This document shows, piece after piece, positions 12,001 through 24,586 of a stretch of DNA of 64,000 nt. A program made the position numbers and the translations under genes. The notes below the pieces were generated by a model. It made no database searches. It had not been told where the DNA came from and worked only from the letters and a program-made list of their open reading frames with translations. The stretch is from assembly GCA_003117195.1 (NCBI GenBank), contig BDSI01000037.1:986076-1050075 (forward strand), in the 5' to 3' direction. How positions within the stretch are numbered: position 1 is the stretch's first letter; every line of letters starts with the position of its first letter. This DNA is from Eudorina sp. 2006-703-Eu-15 (Eukaryota > Chlorophyta > Chlorophyceae > Chlamydomonadales > Volvocaceae).

Positions 12001-15000
12001 GCCACCGACGCCTGCAGCACCTCCCACGTGGCGCGCACCTTGCGGCCCGAGGGCGGCTTGCCGGGCTCCGCCAGCTCGTCGTCCTCCTCCACGGCCGTGG
12101 TGGCCACCCAGTAGAGCGGGTGGTACAGGGTGGGGGTGTCCGCGCGCCCCGAGGCGCCCACGCCCCCGGACCTGCGCGGGGGGGGGCCGCGGGACAAGAC
12201 AAGACAAGCCAAGCCGCGATATGATACATGAGGGGCGCGGGACAAGCCAAGCCAAGCCAAGCCAAGCCGCGATATGATACATGAGGGGCGGGCGTGGGGA
12301 AGCGCCTGCAGCGCCCGCGGCGGCTGCAGTAAGACCCCGGCTGCGTTGGGGGACCCGTGGGGGGGTACCACATGCGTGGCTTTTGGTTGGGGTTCCAGCC
12401 CCGGGAGGACGCAGCGGCTTGGTATAGAGATGCTTCGAAGAGGGCCAGGCCTGCGGGCGGTTCTTGTGTCACAATGTCAGCCCAGCCCAGCCAGCTCGCC
12501 CAGCGGCCATGGGTCCCCACCCTCGTGCACAGTGCCCGGTGGTGAGGCGGTCTCTCTTCCCCCCCCCCCAGTCACATGCACCACGGCGCGCGACTCAGTC
12601 GCGTCGCCGCGCAGCACCACACATCGCAGCCCGCGGGCGCCACCCACTCGACGTAGATGACGTGCAGACGGCTCATATGCTCGAGGTCCGCGGAGATGGC
12701 CTGGCGGGTGCTGCTCATGGGGTCCAGGTGCGGCCATATGACCTGAGGGGGCCCCGGGGGGATAGGATTCAACATTATGTAGACTTGATGAGGGAGGGGG
12801 CATTCACCGGAAGCTCATCGCTGGACGATCGCAGGTCGCGGGCCCCGAGGTGCGGCAACACCGCCTGGCCGCAAGCTGAAGCCTGCGGTGCGGAGCTGGG
12901 CAGCTGGCTGTGGCCGACCCCTTCCGGACGCCGTCAGTTTGCCTCAGACCCCGCCCTGCCTCCCTGCCCTCCCTCCCTCGCCCCTCCCGGGAGGAAACCA
13001 CCGACACCAAAGCACAGGAAGCAGCTGTCACATCCCCTCCGTCGACGCCCGGATCCGTCGGCCCCAGCCCCGCCGCCGTACCTCCACGTACTGCACGAAC
13101 TCGGGCAGCTGGCTCGGCCGCGCCACCAGGCTGTTGGTGTAGTCCCCAAGGCGGCCGGTCAGCGACTGCGACTGGCTCACCAGCAGGCCTCCCAGCAGCG
13201 ACATGATGCCGCTGCACCGCACGTTGGGGTCGCGGACGCGCGCACACAGCCGCACAACCGCCCGTCAGTGACACCCCCATGCGGGTGGATAGATGGATCG
13301 GGTGGTCCTACCCTCCCAAGGGTCGGAAGGGAGCTCATCAGCCAGGGCCAGAGCTGCAGGAGCTCGTACGACCTGGCCACGGCACGGCACGGCGTCCCGC
13401 CAATGCCGCCTGGGCCTCTGCGGCCGGCAGTCGACGTGCTCGTCCGCCGCGCTCCGTGACTCACACCCACCCTCGCCAGAGCCCCGCCAGGCCGTCCGGC
13501 CGCCCCCATGGCCCCCCTGCTCCCTTCGCCGCGGCCCCCTTTTCGTCAATATAGACAGCGAAATCGCGAAACAATCGCCGCGGCCCCACGCCGCCGCACC
13601 TGTGCGCCTTCTGGATGACCGGCAGCGCGGCCCGCTGCAGCGCCGCCATGTCCACCGCCACCAGCCCCACGATCACGGACGTGCGCGCGTTGCTCATCTC
13701 CCCCAGCCACGTGGCGGTGGCGGACAGGTCCGCGTGCAGCTGCTCGGGGGTCATGCCCGCGCTCCTGGGGCAGCCGGCCCGCACGTCACGGCGCGGAAGG
13801 GAGCAGCCTTCGGAACCGCGTTCACGGCGAACTAATGCGCGCCTGACGAACCGCGTCGGGCGTGTACCGCGGGCGCTGCAAGCCGCGGCTTGAGGCGGGT
13901 GGGCAGTGGGCTGTGGCCCTGATGCCACGACCGACATAACCAGTGGACGACCCACCGACAGACACCACACCACACCACATCACACCACACCACACCACAC
14001 CACACCACACCACACCACACCACACCACACCACACCACACCACACCACGGCAAAGCACACCATACCACACCACGGCAAAGCGCAACGCCGCACGCGACAG
14101 CTCATCAACTCGCAAGCACAACACCTGGCAGCCTGAATCCCGTCACCCCTGCGGCGCCGCCGTTCCACCGCCCTTCCACCGCCCTTTCACCTCCCCACCC
14201 TCACCTGTAGGTGTCCGCCGAGAACCTGCTGACCTGCGCCCACAGGATCTCGTGGCCGCGGAAGGGCGCCATCGCGTGGTGGCTCATGGCGGCGCTGTAG
14301 TCGTTCAGGACGGACAGCTGCAGCCGGGTCTGCGGACCCGGGTGGCGAGCGGATGAGGGTGCAGGGGTGGACCAGGACAAACCCAAAACAAACCCAAAAG
14401 CGTCCCCACAGCTGGTGTGGGTGGTAGAACATTCCAAGAGCTGAAGTTACGCCTATCTGAAGCTGAGGTCTGGGGAGAAGCCCGAGGGGCGGTAACCACC
14501 AGGCTGTCGCCCGTACAGCCTTCGTGACCGCGCCCATCCCTGGTAAAGTAGTTATCCACTCGTTGCATCTAGTTTAGGTCCTAGAGATTGCCACCCGCCG
14601 TCTTCAGGACCCCGCCTCCCCCCCCCCACACACACACATGCCACGGGCGGGTTTCATTTCTAGACACACATGCCCCGGGCCCCCCCCCCGCCCCCACCAT
14701 CATGCTCCGGATGTCCACCACGCCGCGCAGGACCTCCGCGTTGAAGCTGCCCACCGCGCGAGCCGCCACGCTGGTGCCGCCGCCCTCGCCCGCCAGCCGC
14801 GTCGCCAGCATGGACGGCGGCACCGGGATGCCCTTGGCCCCGATCTCCGCCAACATCTGCCGTACCTCCGGATACGACACCAGTGGCGCCGCCGACACGA
14901 CCACCACGTGCAGGATCTCGCGCGGCAGGTTCGCCACCGCCACCGACAGCTCCTCGCTACCTGGGCTCACCACAAACTGCGGCACGGGCGCCGGCATGCC

Positions 15001-18000
15001 CTCCGGCGTCCCCTCGTCGTCCATCGCGTCGGACGCCCGCATCCGCGGCGACACGACGTCATTGCTTGGCTGCGACCAGTGCAGCATGCTGCCGCCCAGC
15101 GGCATGCCGTTGGAGCGCCGCCGGCCCGTGCTGGCGGCGAAGGACACAGTCGCCATGGTGCCCCCGCGGCCCCAGGTGGGCAGGCCCCCGCCCCCGCGCA
15201 CGGTGGTGGACGAGCCCGCGGCCGCGGGGTCCTCCACCGTGCCCGCCACAATGTACAGCCCCGCCTTGCGGGGCAGCTCCAGCTGCCGCACGCACAGCAG
15301 CACCGCCAGGCGCGCTAGCTCCATGAGCTGTCCCAGCATGAGGCAGTCGGCCAGGGTGACGAACCGCAGCAGCAGGTGCGCCGCGTGGACCGCGTCGTGC
15401 AGGTTGCGCTGCCGCTGCTCGGCGTCCAGGCGCGCGAGCGCCAGCGACTTGGCCTTCCAGGCCTGGCTGCCTGCGGTGTCCGGGGGAGGAGGGGGTTTAG
15501 GGTCGAGCAGTCCCCATGCCGACCACATCCCCAGCCCCGCATTTTGAGGGGTATGGATTGGGGAACCGATACGTGGCACAGGAGTCAATACGCGACCCAA
15601 GGGGGTGAATGGGCCGGACGGATCCCTCAACACACAGCGACTCCGCACCCTCCCCCCTGGGCCTGTTTTTTGGGTTAATTTCTTTTTTCAATTTACCCTC
15701 CCCCCCGCCACCCTTGTGCGGCACCCACCCACCCACCCGGCGCCTCGAAGCGCTTCTGCCGCGCCTCCTGTCGCGTGGGCTTGGCCACCGCCGCCTGCGC
15801 CGCCGCCAGGTTGGCCTGCACCGCCTGGCCCACCGCCTGCACCTGCGACCGCACGTACGCCACCATGTCCTGCAGCGCCGACGCCACCAGGTTGCGCTGC
15901 TCCTCGCGCATGCGCTTGAAATCCGGCAGCGTGAACTGGTCCTGCAGCGCGCCCACGAAGCCCAGCTGGTAGGGCAGGCCGCTCTCCGGCAGCCGCTCCG
16001 GCGGCAGCGGCGTGGGGGGCTCCAACTCAGGACCGTCCGGGGCCGACTCCGAGATGCGGCTGCCCGTGGAGGACACCTCGCGGCCCGCCGTCAGGCTGAC
16101 GCTGGCGCCACCCAGGGAGGCCGCCGTACCCGGCGGCGGCAGGCTGGGAGCCAGGGGTGGCGTCGTGGAGAGCGCGACCGTGGTGGCGGAGGGGTTCATG
16201 CCGCTGTGGCTCTGGCTGCGGCTGTCGGAGGCAGTGCCGGGCGGGGCGCCGGCGGCAGCTGCCCCAGTCGCCGCCGCCACAGCGGCCTCGGCAGCCGGGA
16301 GGACGCCGGTGGAGCTGTGCTGCGGCAGTCGATTTAGCTGCTGGGACGGCTGCCGCGCGGCCGGCGCCGTCAGCGAGGGGGCGACCAGCTCTGGTTCCAG
16401 CTCAATCCAACGGCCATCTGCACCAGGACCGTGGTCACGGGGTTTGTATGTGTCGTCTGGGGCGGACACAGTGCAATGGTGGGATCAAATAGAAAAAAGA
16501 AAGAGACCCGAAAACGAACCCGGGCACACCCAGAAGGTGGGATGAACAGCCTGGTTTGGGAGGGGTTCACGGGTCACAGAAGCTCATGGATGGCCGGACG
16601 GCTTCCTGCCTTGGGCGCCACAGACTCAAGCGGGCCGCGCGTGGCAGTGCCCAGCGTTGGCCACTCTCGTCGCCCCCACAACCTGCGCAGACAGATAGCC
16701 CTACGGCTACGAAAGCCCTCCGAAGCAAGGTGCCTGGCGGGGGATTGCTCCTGGCGGATCTGCTCATCACTGTTGGGCTCTGGAGGCACCCTACATGCTC
16801 ACAAAGCAACCGTTGGCAGAAGGTGCGTGGAGGCGCGAGTTGTCGGGCGAAGGAAGGAAGGATCATATTCCATAGCACTGAGCCCAAACCCCTACGGCAG
16901 GGGAACCTATGGCAGGGGAAACGGACCTCGATACGGAGGAGCGTGCTTGCGCCCCCCAGGGGCTGCCCAACCTGCCCCCACACCTGGCGTCTTACGCCAC
17001 GTGCCGTTGGTGTCGCAGCTGACCGCCAGCGTCATGCGCCGCACGTTGAGCAGCGCGCGGTGGAAGGTGGGGCTCAGCAGCAGCAGCTGCTGGCTGAGGA
17101 GCCGCTGCCGCGCGCGGAACTTGAGCACCCGCACCGCGTCGCGCCACTGCGTGAAGGCCTGCGGGGCCGAATCATCCCGGGGCGCGAGGCGCCACAGGGT
17201 GAGACCCAGGTGAGCCCATGTACGGATCGCGGCCGACCACAGTCACAAACTGCACACCCCAACCATCAACAGTCCCGATCAAAACGCGACATGAGCGTGG
17301 GGTGCAATGGCCGCGGCCCTGTCCCTCGGAGGCCGTCACCCTGTCCCCAGAGGCCCGCATCCAAGTTCTGTCCGCTTGGCCCCTGGAGCCCCCTCGGACC
17401 TCGTCCCGCCCTTTTTCCCGGACAATTACCGGACACATCGGATTACGCCTCAGCTTTGGAGGCGCATGGTTCGTCGGGGCTCTGGCGGCAGGCAGGCGTC
17501 TGTTCGCGCTTGCGCTCTTTCCAGCCCCAAGGTGCCGAGCCCTCCCCCACCTGCCCGAGTCCCCGCCGCCCGACTTCCCGCCCGCGCCCGCGCCAGCCCC
17601 ACCACCACCACCACCCACCCCCGCAGCCCGCACCTGGAACACCTCATTGTGCTTGAAGAACACCAGCTTGCGCAGCACCGTGAACAGGTTGCGGTCGCGC
17701 TGCCAGGCGTGGAAGGGCTGCAGGTCCTGAGCATGTCCGCCCAGCATCTGCGTCACGCCCGACTGCGTCATCACGTAGTGGTGCCGGGGGTCCACCCGCG
17801 CGCGGTCCACAACGAGCAGGTCGTACGGGTTGTACTCGCCGCCGGGGGCGGAGGGGTTCAGGTTGCAGTAGATGATGAGCCCCGACTTGGCGGCGGAGCT
17901 GCTGAACAGACACACAGCGTCCTCGCCGGTGCGCACGTCCGCGGGCACCTGGGGGGGGGTGTAGGGTTGGGTTGGGTTAGGTTGGGTTGGGTTGGGTTGG

Positions 18001-18436
18001 GTAGGGTTGTAGGCGGGCAGGGTGGGTTGGGTTGAGTTGGACGTGCAGTAAGGCCAGGGATTCAAACACGTGGGTGTAGATAGGGAGGGTGAGAAGACAG
18101 TCGGGGAAGAAGTCGGGGAAACCGGGATAGGCAGGGGGGACTTGGTTGGAGCCTGCATCCCGAGCCGCGGCCCGGAAACACGCTCCGCGCTATGCCGTCC
18201 GTTCCACGACGTAATGGCTCCAGCCAGCGGCCAGCGGCGGTTTCCAAACCCCTGCACTGCCGGCCCGCCAGGTCGGTGTTGCTGCAACTCACAGAGTAGT
18301 TGTAGGCGTCCGACATGTTGACATCCACGGGCGGCATGAGGAAATAGCCCGAGCCATTCGGATCAGGGCCCGCGCCGGGGCCGCCGTTTGTGGTCTGGTA
18401 CGGCAGGCGGGTGCTGCTGCTGAAGGGTTTTAGATC
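1..18436 (-). CDS. dynein heavy chain-like protein with degenerate ATPase sites (partial, C-terminus off the left edge)
   Basis: Exons read on the minus strand: 18436-18293, 17948-17634, 17158-16996, 16417-15737, 15470-14698, 14329-14205, 13764-13600, 13211-13082, 12742-about 12600, 12171-11520, 10980-10297, 9818-9639, 9359-9132, 8786-7496, 6970-4440, 4340-4125, 3924-2990, 2802-594, 359-1. Phases agree at every junction except the uncertain donor near 12600. The tail shows the heavy-chain signature near 17.8 kb (NPYDLLVV, then W-R-D-x-N-L-F) and the WR..VR..KF helix at 17.1 kb. The linker ends with YPRLWLVGDEVLMAAL at 9.3 kb, followed by six-helix AAA1 entry sequence (FDWQRNVRHYWDS, YGFEYDG). 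AAA2 has a good Walker A (GAPGCGKS) and WVVFDGP. AAA1 lacks Walker A and B; AAA3 has GPLGSGRRT; AAA4 has GSNTTVLEH. About 3950 residues are visible, lengthened by Ala/Gly/Ser inserts. Family membership is secure; which dynein subtype it derives from, and whether it acts in the axoneme, cannot be told here. Confidence 0.88.
12197..12290. repeat. tandem duplication in a dynein intron
   Basis: A unit containing AAGCCAAGCCGCGATATGAT and ACATGAGGGGCG occurs twice, with extra CCAAG units in the second copy. Confidence 0.85.
13971..14075. repeat. (ACACC)n microsatellite in a dynein intron
   Basis: About 15 pentanucleotide units with a few variants. Confidence 0.9.
17955..18040. repeat. GGGTT-type pentanucleotide repeat in a dynein intron
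   Basis: Runs of GGTTG with interruptions, within the intron before the exon at 17948. It does not match the TTTTAGGG telomere unit of Chlamydomonas. Confidence 0.75.
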
Positions 18437-18621
18437 CTGTTTGAAGTGGCGCCACACCAGGACAGGAAGGGCGGATGCGGGAAGGGAGGGGAAGACACAG
18501 AGTTCAGCAAGGCGCCATCAGGAGCCACCGAGTGGCAAATCGTTGTGCTCATCGTCCCCCAGGCTCGTTTGACCGCCATCTACCGTAGCTGACGCCACCT
18601 CACCAAAGTGGCAAGCACCCA

Positions 18622-18722
18622 TACCGACTTCACAAACGCAGCCCCATTCACCTTTTGGAAAGTTACGGTCCCCAGCAACCCGCCGTCTGTGACTGTAGCC
18701 TGGGTCGGCGGTTTCAGGCCTG
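18622..18722 (-). CDS. possible upstream exon of the dynein-like gene
   Basis: A minus-strand stretch has a plausible acceptor (TTACTGCAG before 18722) and donors of the form GTGAG or GTGAA at its lower end. One frame stays open without stops. It lies just upstream of the first secure dynein exon (18436) in the same orientation. I could not match it to a known dynein tail segment, so both its reality and its frame are uncertain. Confidence 0.25.
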
Positions 18723-21700
18723 CAGTAATCGAGCGAGCCGTACGGGCGGCAGGATACGGGTCATGCAGGGGTAGCGCCAATGCGAGCGCCGTGTGAGCAA
18801 GGTCAGCCAGACACAGCTATCCGGAAAGGCCGACAGAAAACGGCAGGCGGCCCTGTGGCCGTGGCTGAGCACGCGCCCTGACTGGCGTCCGTGGCCTTTC
18901 GGTCCCCCGGCGCACCCAGCCGTGATCACGCCCGCACACCCACCCTCAAGGATGGACGGTGAGAGGGTTGGCGGAGCGGAACTCGGCGGCAGCGCATACC
19001 CTGCGCGGGGCGAGCGTCGGGATTCCGTGGACTGGCAGTTCGCAGTGGGACCGCGCCGATCGCGAAAGCGCCGGTCGCAAAAGCAAGGCCCAACACGTGG
19101 GCGCTTGCGGTCTAGCACCATGACCCTCCGCTGGTGCTATGTAGAGATGCTGTCGTACGCAGCTGCCGGCGAAGCAGGCATCCGGCAGCCAGCCTGCCGG
19201 TCCTGACCGGGGCCGCACCGGCGGCTACCGGACCTGGTAGCGCCATCGGCGGCCAGCCCCAGGTGCGCCGAGCTGCCCTAGGAAGCCGCGAAACGAATTG
19301 GTGAAAGAGCTGCCAAGCACCTGAAACTCCACCGTGCTGCATTTCTGCCTTGACGGGCCCGCTGGCGACCCTTGCGCCCGTTTGCCGCCAGGGCGATTCT
19401 TGCGCCCGCCGACACCCCCGCGCTGACCCCCGCGCTCCGGCATTCCAGCACTCGCCGCTCCCTCCACTGCTGCGGTCCTCTCTGACGGGGCATCAGCTGC
19501 TGTGGTGGTGTGGGCACAAATGCGCCGCTGCCTGCCTCGTGCAGTGCGGCGCCGCTGCGCCTCCGGATCTGCCTCCGTGACAAACCGCACGTTGGCCTGT
19601 CCGATTGCTCGCTGCTTTCCTGCTGCTCTCCCATACACGTCAAGGGGGCTTAGTCCACTGGTTATCGCCATCACCCTTGAACCAGCCAAAAAGGGCCGCC
19701 GGGAAGGCCGCCATCGCGCAGCATGCTGGAGCCCAACTCTCCAGGTGGCGTTGCCTTGCCGGCTGCCATAGTTGCTGGTGCTGATCACCGGGGTCATACT
19801 CCATGCATGTAGGTCACACTGAAGCCCGGTGCGGTGCAAGTGCCGGCACGTTTGGGTTGCTGCTCATGCACCACATCCCTCCTCCGGTGCTACTTGCCGG
19901 AAGGCCCCATCCCGCCGCATGCACCTCCCGTGCGTTGAACTTGCTTCCATGTGTTTGACGTGTGTTTAGAAGTGTTACCCGCCCGCCCGCCCGATACATG
20001 TGTTTGACGTGTGTGCTCCCGCGCGACCCGCTGCTTGCATCAGGCCCCGCGGGTGGCCGTCCGGCGTGTCTACCCACAGATTTCCGAAGCGCCACCCCGG
20101 CATGTGCTATCGCGGATGATGTCCGACGCCGAACTCACCCGCAGCTGAGTCAAAGATAGATCCAGGGGACATATCCGGCTGCAGGTAAACTGCACGTGGA
20201 GAGACAAGCGGAGGTGTGGGCGAGGTGGAGACCGTAGAGCCATACCACAAGCTGTTGCGCCAGGCTTACTTGTGTTTTTGTTGATAGCGCTGCGAAACTG
20301 GAACGCCCGCTGCTGCGCGGGCGTCAGGTCGTGCTCGCCCTTCCGCTTGGTCCTGTAACCCAGTGCATGCTGCATGTCCTCCGAGTTCGTTCCCATACTC
20401 TGGCGGGTGGGCGAACCCGGTCGGCGACTCCTCGGGGAGGAGTCATGGGACGGCTGGTATCCGCTGGGTTCGCTCCCCAGGGGCTGTTTTGAGTGCAGCA
20501 AGCTGTCATTCGGCGCGTAGCCGAATATGGCCTCAAACTGGTCGTGTGAGTTCGCGGGCTTCTGCTGAGACGTCCTGACTCCGGAGGGCAGGACCTGACG
20601 GCCCTGTGAGCAGTTCGATGTAAGGCAGAACATGCTCAGTCCCGGAAAAGGGCGTTCGGGGGAAACATCAATTCAGAAATAATATAGTGGAACACGCGAA
20701 ATAGTTGCATTTAGAATGAAAGCGCGGCGCAGACACGACGCATCGACGCACCTTGACAAAGCCCACGTCGTTGTCATTCGTCTCCACAGGCCGCAGCCGC
20801 TGTGTAGGCCAAGACATTCCCCCTGTCTCCTATAACATTTGTTTACTGTCATGGCTTACTGTTTCCATAGTCCATCGTGCGACCGCGGTCTCCGCTTTGC
20901 CAAACACAGAACCACCAGAGCAGTGGTAAAGCAGTAAATAGTTATTCGTGGAGAGCGACAAACAAATGTAATTAGTCGCGACTTCCCTGATCCTGGTCCA
21001 TGACCTTAAAACCAGCTCTTGGTCAAACAATTTGTTCTAAGGTGCAACTAACGATGAAAGTAACTCGTAAAGTTTGTCGGCACGTTACCGTGGTCCACTC
21101 TCTTAACTGAAAGTGTACGAAATGGCGGTAATCAGGTCTCCGTTGCCCTTTACCAAAATATTATGTGGTCTAAGTGAAGCTAGTTACAATTGAACAGATT
21201 GGATAAGGCGATAGTTAAGAGCATGCCAAAATCGGAGGAAAGGCAGCAGGGAAGTGAAAGGAAGGGGTATGTCCGAACGTTCGAAGTCAATGCGGAACAG
21301 CGAAGGCGAGTGTCCCGCAAGAAGGTAATGGGAACCAATGGGAACCGAGAGGGGCCGCGGCTGCCGCGGACAAAGCAAGGATTGGCACAACGGAGGCGCG
21401 CGCGTTGTCAGTTGAGACGAGCACGGAGGGGGGATACGATGGCCGGGGTGCTGCCGCGTGTTGTGGTGCAATGGGCAAGTGTGCGGCAGGACCTTGCTGA
21501 CGTTTACGGCATCCCAGCGATGCCGCAGGCTCCACTGAATCAGCGGCCGGTCACACCATGTCGATAATCCACGCGGAACGAACGAACAAGCTGCGTTGTG
21601 CCCCAAATCTTCCGTCCCAACCGTGAGGGTTTCCAGTCCCACTTATACACGCAAATATCGATGGCGTCGATGTCGGCCTGTGTGAGCTGTTGTCGAGTTC

Positions 21701-22200
21701 GCCGGGTGTTGGACGTGTCGGAGGGACGTTTACAGTGTGACGAAGAGCGCATGGGGTCAGTACCCAGTAGACGCAGGATAAGGCGTGCCAACTCTGGCAG
21801 AGGTGGCCGCTGTCATCCTGCTGGTTGAGAGGACGCCGGTGCTTGCACACACGGGCGGCAGCTGCAGGCGATGCGGGAACACGAGCTGCGGCGCCACATG
21901 GCCAGTTTCTGGGCCACCCACGCGACATGCACATTTGCACCTTGCACTGAAACCGGCGTATGGACTGCCCACCGGCACCCCTTGTGCCTACGTGCCCCCG
22001 GCAATCCCGTTAGATCATTTGCATGCTCTCCGTCTTGGGTGACTAAACATGATCATTCAGAAGTTCATGGTGGTATTGCATTCTGCGCATGTGCCGCATT
22101 ACTGTTAACTGATTAGCCGCTTGCATACATGCGGATGTCCCAAACTAAGGATCGCCACTATTCATAATGAGTTAAATGCTGCGCCCTTTAAGGACATAAG
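18723..22200. other. stretch without a recognised gene apart from the tentative exon at 20270-20633
   Basis: Base composition falls towards AT after 20.6 kb. Several open frames exist at 18.8-19.8 kb but none carries a recognisable domain. If the dynein-like gene starts near 20.6 kb, the part between 20.65 and 22.2 kb would hold its promoter and the intergenic spacer. I see no RNA gene or clear transposon here. Confidence 0.4.
20270..20633 (-). CDS. exon-like ORF, possible first exon of the dynein-like gene or of a separate gene
   Basis: Open frame on the minus strand from an ATG at 20633 to a consensus-looking donor (GTAAGC) just after 20270, about 121 codons. The predicted peptide is hydrophilic, rich in Ser/Pro/Gln/Arg, and ends with a helix-like KRKGEHDLTPAQQRAFQF segment. 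Codon use is less GC-rich than in the dynein exons. No domain is recognised. It sits 1.8 kb upstream of the secure dynein exons in the same orientation, so it may encode the disordered N-terminus. The intermediate exons are not clear: 19225-19840 has two open frames with Gln/Arg/Gly-rich sequence. Confidence 0.3.
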
Positions 22201-22201
22201 A

Positions 22202-22456
22202 ATGAAAGGATTGCTTGCGATTTGTTTGTTGTTGGGGTCCACGCTGTCGCTTTGCGCATTGCATGACGCCTGCCCGTATTTCAACACTTCAGTCGCTGCG
22301 CAATGTTTCCAAACGCCGCGCCGAAAGGATGAAGCACATGTGCATCTTGCGCGTTTTACGCAAACCGCGCCGTGGCACGCGTTCCTTGTCCACAGGTGTG
22401 AACATTCCGTCCTCGTGATACATCCGTATTCCGTCAATGCGAGATGCAGCCCATGA
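22202..22456 (+). CDS. possible small secreted protein (84 aa), hypothetical
   Basis: From the ATG at 22202 the ORF starts with a Lys followed by a hydrophobic stretch (GLLAICLLLGSTLSLC) that looks like a cleavable signal peptide with an Ala/Leu site near residue 18. The remaining 65 residues have spaced Cys, His and aromatic residues. It is a single exon in an AT-richer spacer, with no domain I recognise. An upstream in-frame ATG at 22121 would destroy the signal peptide, which is why 22202 is preferred. It may be a chance ORF. Confidence 0.25.
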   Translation: MKGLLAICLLLGSTLSLCALHDACPYFNTSVAAQCFQTPRRKDEAHVHLARFTQTAPWHAFLVHRCEHSVLVIHPYSVNARCSP

Positions 22457-22843
22457 AAATTATATACGCTTGTAGAGTAGATTGCAAGCATGCTTACGCT
22501 GCTTTTCTGCGGGCGTACATCGCAACTTTGGCATAAACTGTTCGTACACTAGACCTCGTACACCCAAACACGATATAGCGAGGCCTGCCGACAACCTTAT
22601 CATCAAGTCATGCGTGACACGAGGACAAGCTTGTAAGTCCTATTACGTCTGCCGGACGACCGTCCGAAACGCCGCACACACATTCCTGGCGTGATTCCTT
22701 CCATAACGTGATGTTGCAGAACCCAACGCTCAAAAATACTGCGAGCTGCAGATTCCCAGTGTGATAGTTCTATCTGACGCATCGCGCGAGGCGCCGACCC
22801 GACCACATCGGAGCTGCCAGGTCCTCCCCTTCGCGGCCCCTAC

Positions 22844-24586
22844 CTACTTCACGACATCAAACACCATGATCGTGTTCTTGAACCAGTAGAAGCTGCTGGC
22901 GGCGCGCAGCGTCGCGCTGGCGCTGACGTTGAGCACGAAGCGTCCGCCGCCCAGCTCCGAGACGCGCGACGCCACGTGGCTGTTTGACCGCAGGTTGACG
23001 TGGTGCTGGCCAGCCTGCCCCGGAACAGCCCAGCTCAGCACCACGCCACGCGCAGCATGACGCAGCACGTTTCGGATAAAATCGTCCTCCCTGTCCGCCG
23101 GGATGTGCTCTCCGACCTCCAGCGAGATCACCCAGTCGTACATTGTCCCCAGCCAAGAGGGCACCGCAAGGTCTAAGAACCGCACCGCGCCAGCCGTGGC
23201 CTCCTCCACACCTTCCCCGCCGTCGTAAGGCACGTACTCCCGTACAACAGGGCCGAGACATTTGCCGTACTGACCCAAGCCGGCTCCGAAGTCCGCCACG
23301 CGGGCCCCAGCAAGCAGGCCCCCCAGCGCGGCGCACATCTCCGGGTCCATGAGTGTCCCGGAGACCTTGCCCGCCTGGGAGGTCGCGTTGGGTGGAACGC
23401 AGAAGCCGCCGGAGGGCCCCACACCGTGCAGCGAGCAGTACGTTATGCCGTACACGCGCCGGAGGTCGCGCACCTGCGGCGGCGTGCACGTGTGGCCATG
23501 GGGTTATGGGTCTGTGGGACGCTGGGGACTCCGGGTCGGGTCGGGTCGGGTTGGGGCGGGCCCGAGGTCGGTCCGCATGCGAGATTGGCACAGCGTGGAC
23601 GTGGGGGACAGCGTGGTGGCACGTGGTGGGCAGAAGGGGGCCAGCGACCGAGGGCTACGTGCGGCATACGCCCGGACAGAGTCATGACCGATCACCCCTA
23701 GGGCTGAGGCACCGACACCGTGCTCATGGGACGATCGTCGGGCCTTGAGCAAACACAAGGGCGCATGCTATGACGCTGCGCAGCCGCCACACGCCCGCGT
23801 TCGGCCCCAGGCATGACAGCCTCGGCCGCTCGGGGGGTTGTGGGTATGAGTCCGATGTTACGCCTCCCGTTCAATCACTCAACCCGCATCTACCCCGTCT
23901 GGTGCCTGGCCAGCAAGATGGCTGCATTGGTGCATCGCTATCGAAAGGGGGGGGGGGTAGAACAGGTCGACGCGTCTGTTGTTTTTCACAGCCAGCTCCC
24001 GCCCAGTCTGTGGACCCCACGCGCACACGCGTTTTTTCGACGGGGACCAAGAGGCGGTATTATCCTTTCGGATGATCAAGAAATCGCTAAAAAGATTGAC
24101 AAAGCAATGTTCACAGGCCTGAGGCTTCAGGGCAGCTCCACCCCCACTCCCACGGTTTCACACCTGGCGGCGCAGGAACAGCACCTCCTCCCTTAGAGTC
24201 TGCATCGTCGTCTGGTCGCTGTGCCCGCCCGGGGACCGGTTCTCAGGGAACGCCGGCGCGAACTGCGTTGGCTCCTGCAGCTCCCCCGGCGTGTCCCGCT
24301 GTGTGCCGCTGTCCCATGGGTCGGTGGCGGCGGGGGAGTCCTCTGGGACTCGCCTGGCTGGCGCCCCCGGCATGTCCTGTGGCAGGACGCGTCCGACGAA
24401 CTCTCGAGGGAGGGTGACGGTGTTGGCGGTGTGCTGCCTCTGCAGGTCGCAGCGCTGGCCCATCCAGGCGCCCACCGCAAAGGCGGCCAGGGCGGTGGAG
24501 AAGAGCACCGACGCCAGGATGGCGCCATTGGACGGGCGCTGCATCTGATTCAGCGCTGCGCTGGCTGCGTGTGCGGGGGACCGCAT
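22844..24586 (-). CDS. membrane-anchored SAM-dependent methyltransferase-like protein
   Basis: Two minus-strand exons, 24586-24164 and 23473-22844, join in phase 0 (donor GTGTGA, acceptor GCCGCAG) to give 350 aa. Residues about 22-43 form one hydrophobic segment (ILASVLFSTALAAFAVGAW) after a short basic N-terminus, which suggests a type II signal anchor. A hydrophilic stem and a short coiled coil crossing the splice junction (REEVLFLRRQ then VRDLRRVYG) follow. The C-terminal half is a class I Rossmann domain: motif I VADFGAGLGQYGK, acidic motif II near VPYDGG, and DWVISLEVGEHIP for the post-II strand. It ends WFKNTIMVFDVVK. It is probably in the secretory pathway or Golgi facing the lumen, by inference from topology. 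The substrate is unknown. Divergent from the TrmB gene at 25229. Confidence 0.7.

Noticed and set aside
13973..14136. HHTTPHHTTP repeat ORFs
   Set aside because: Translations of the (ACACC)n repeat in a dynein intron.
17955..18040. GGGTT repeats as an interstitial telomere
   Set aside because: The unit does not match the known chlorophyte telomere repeat and is irregular.
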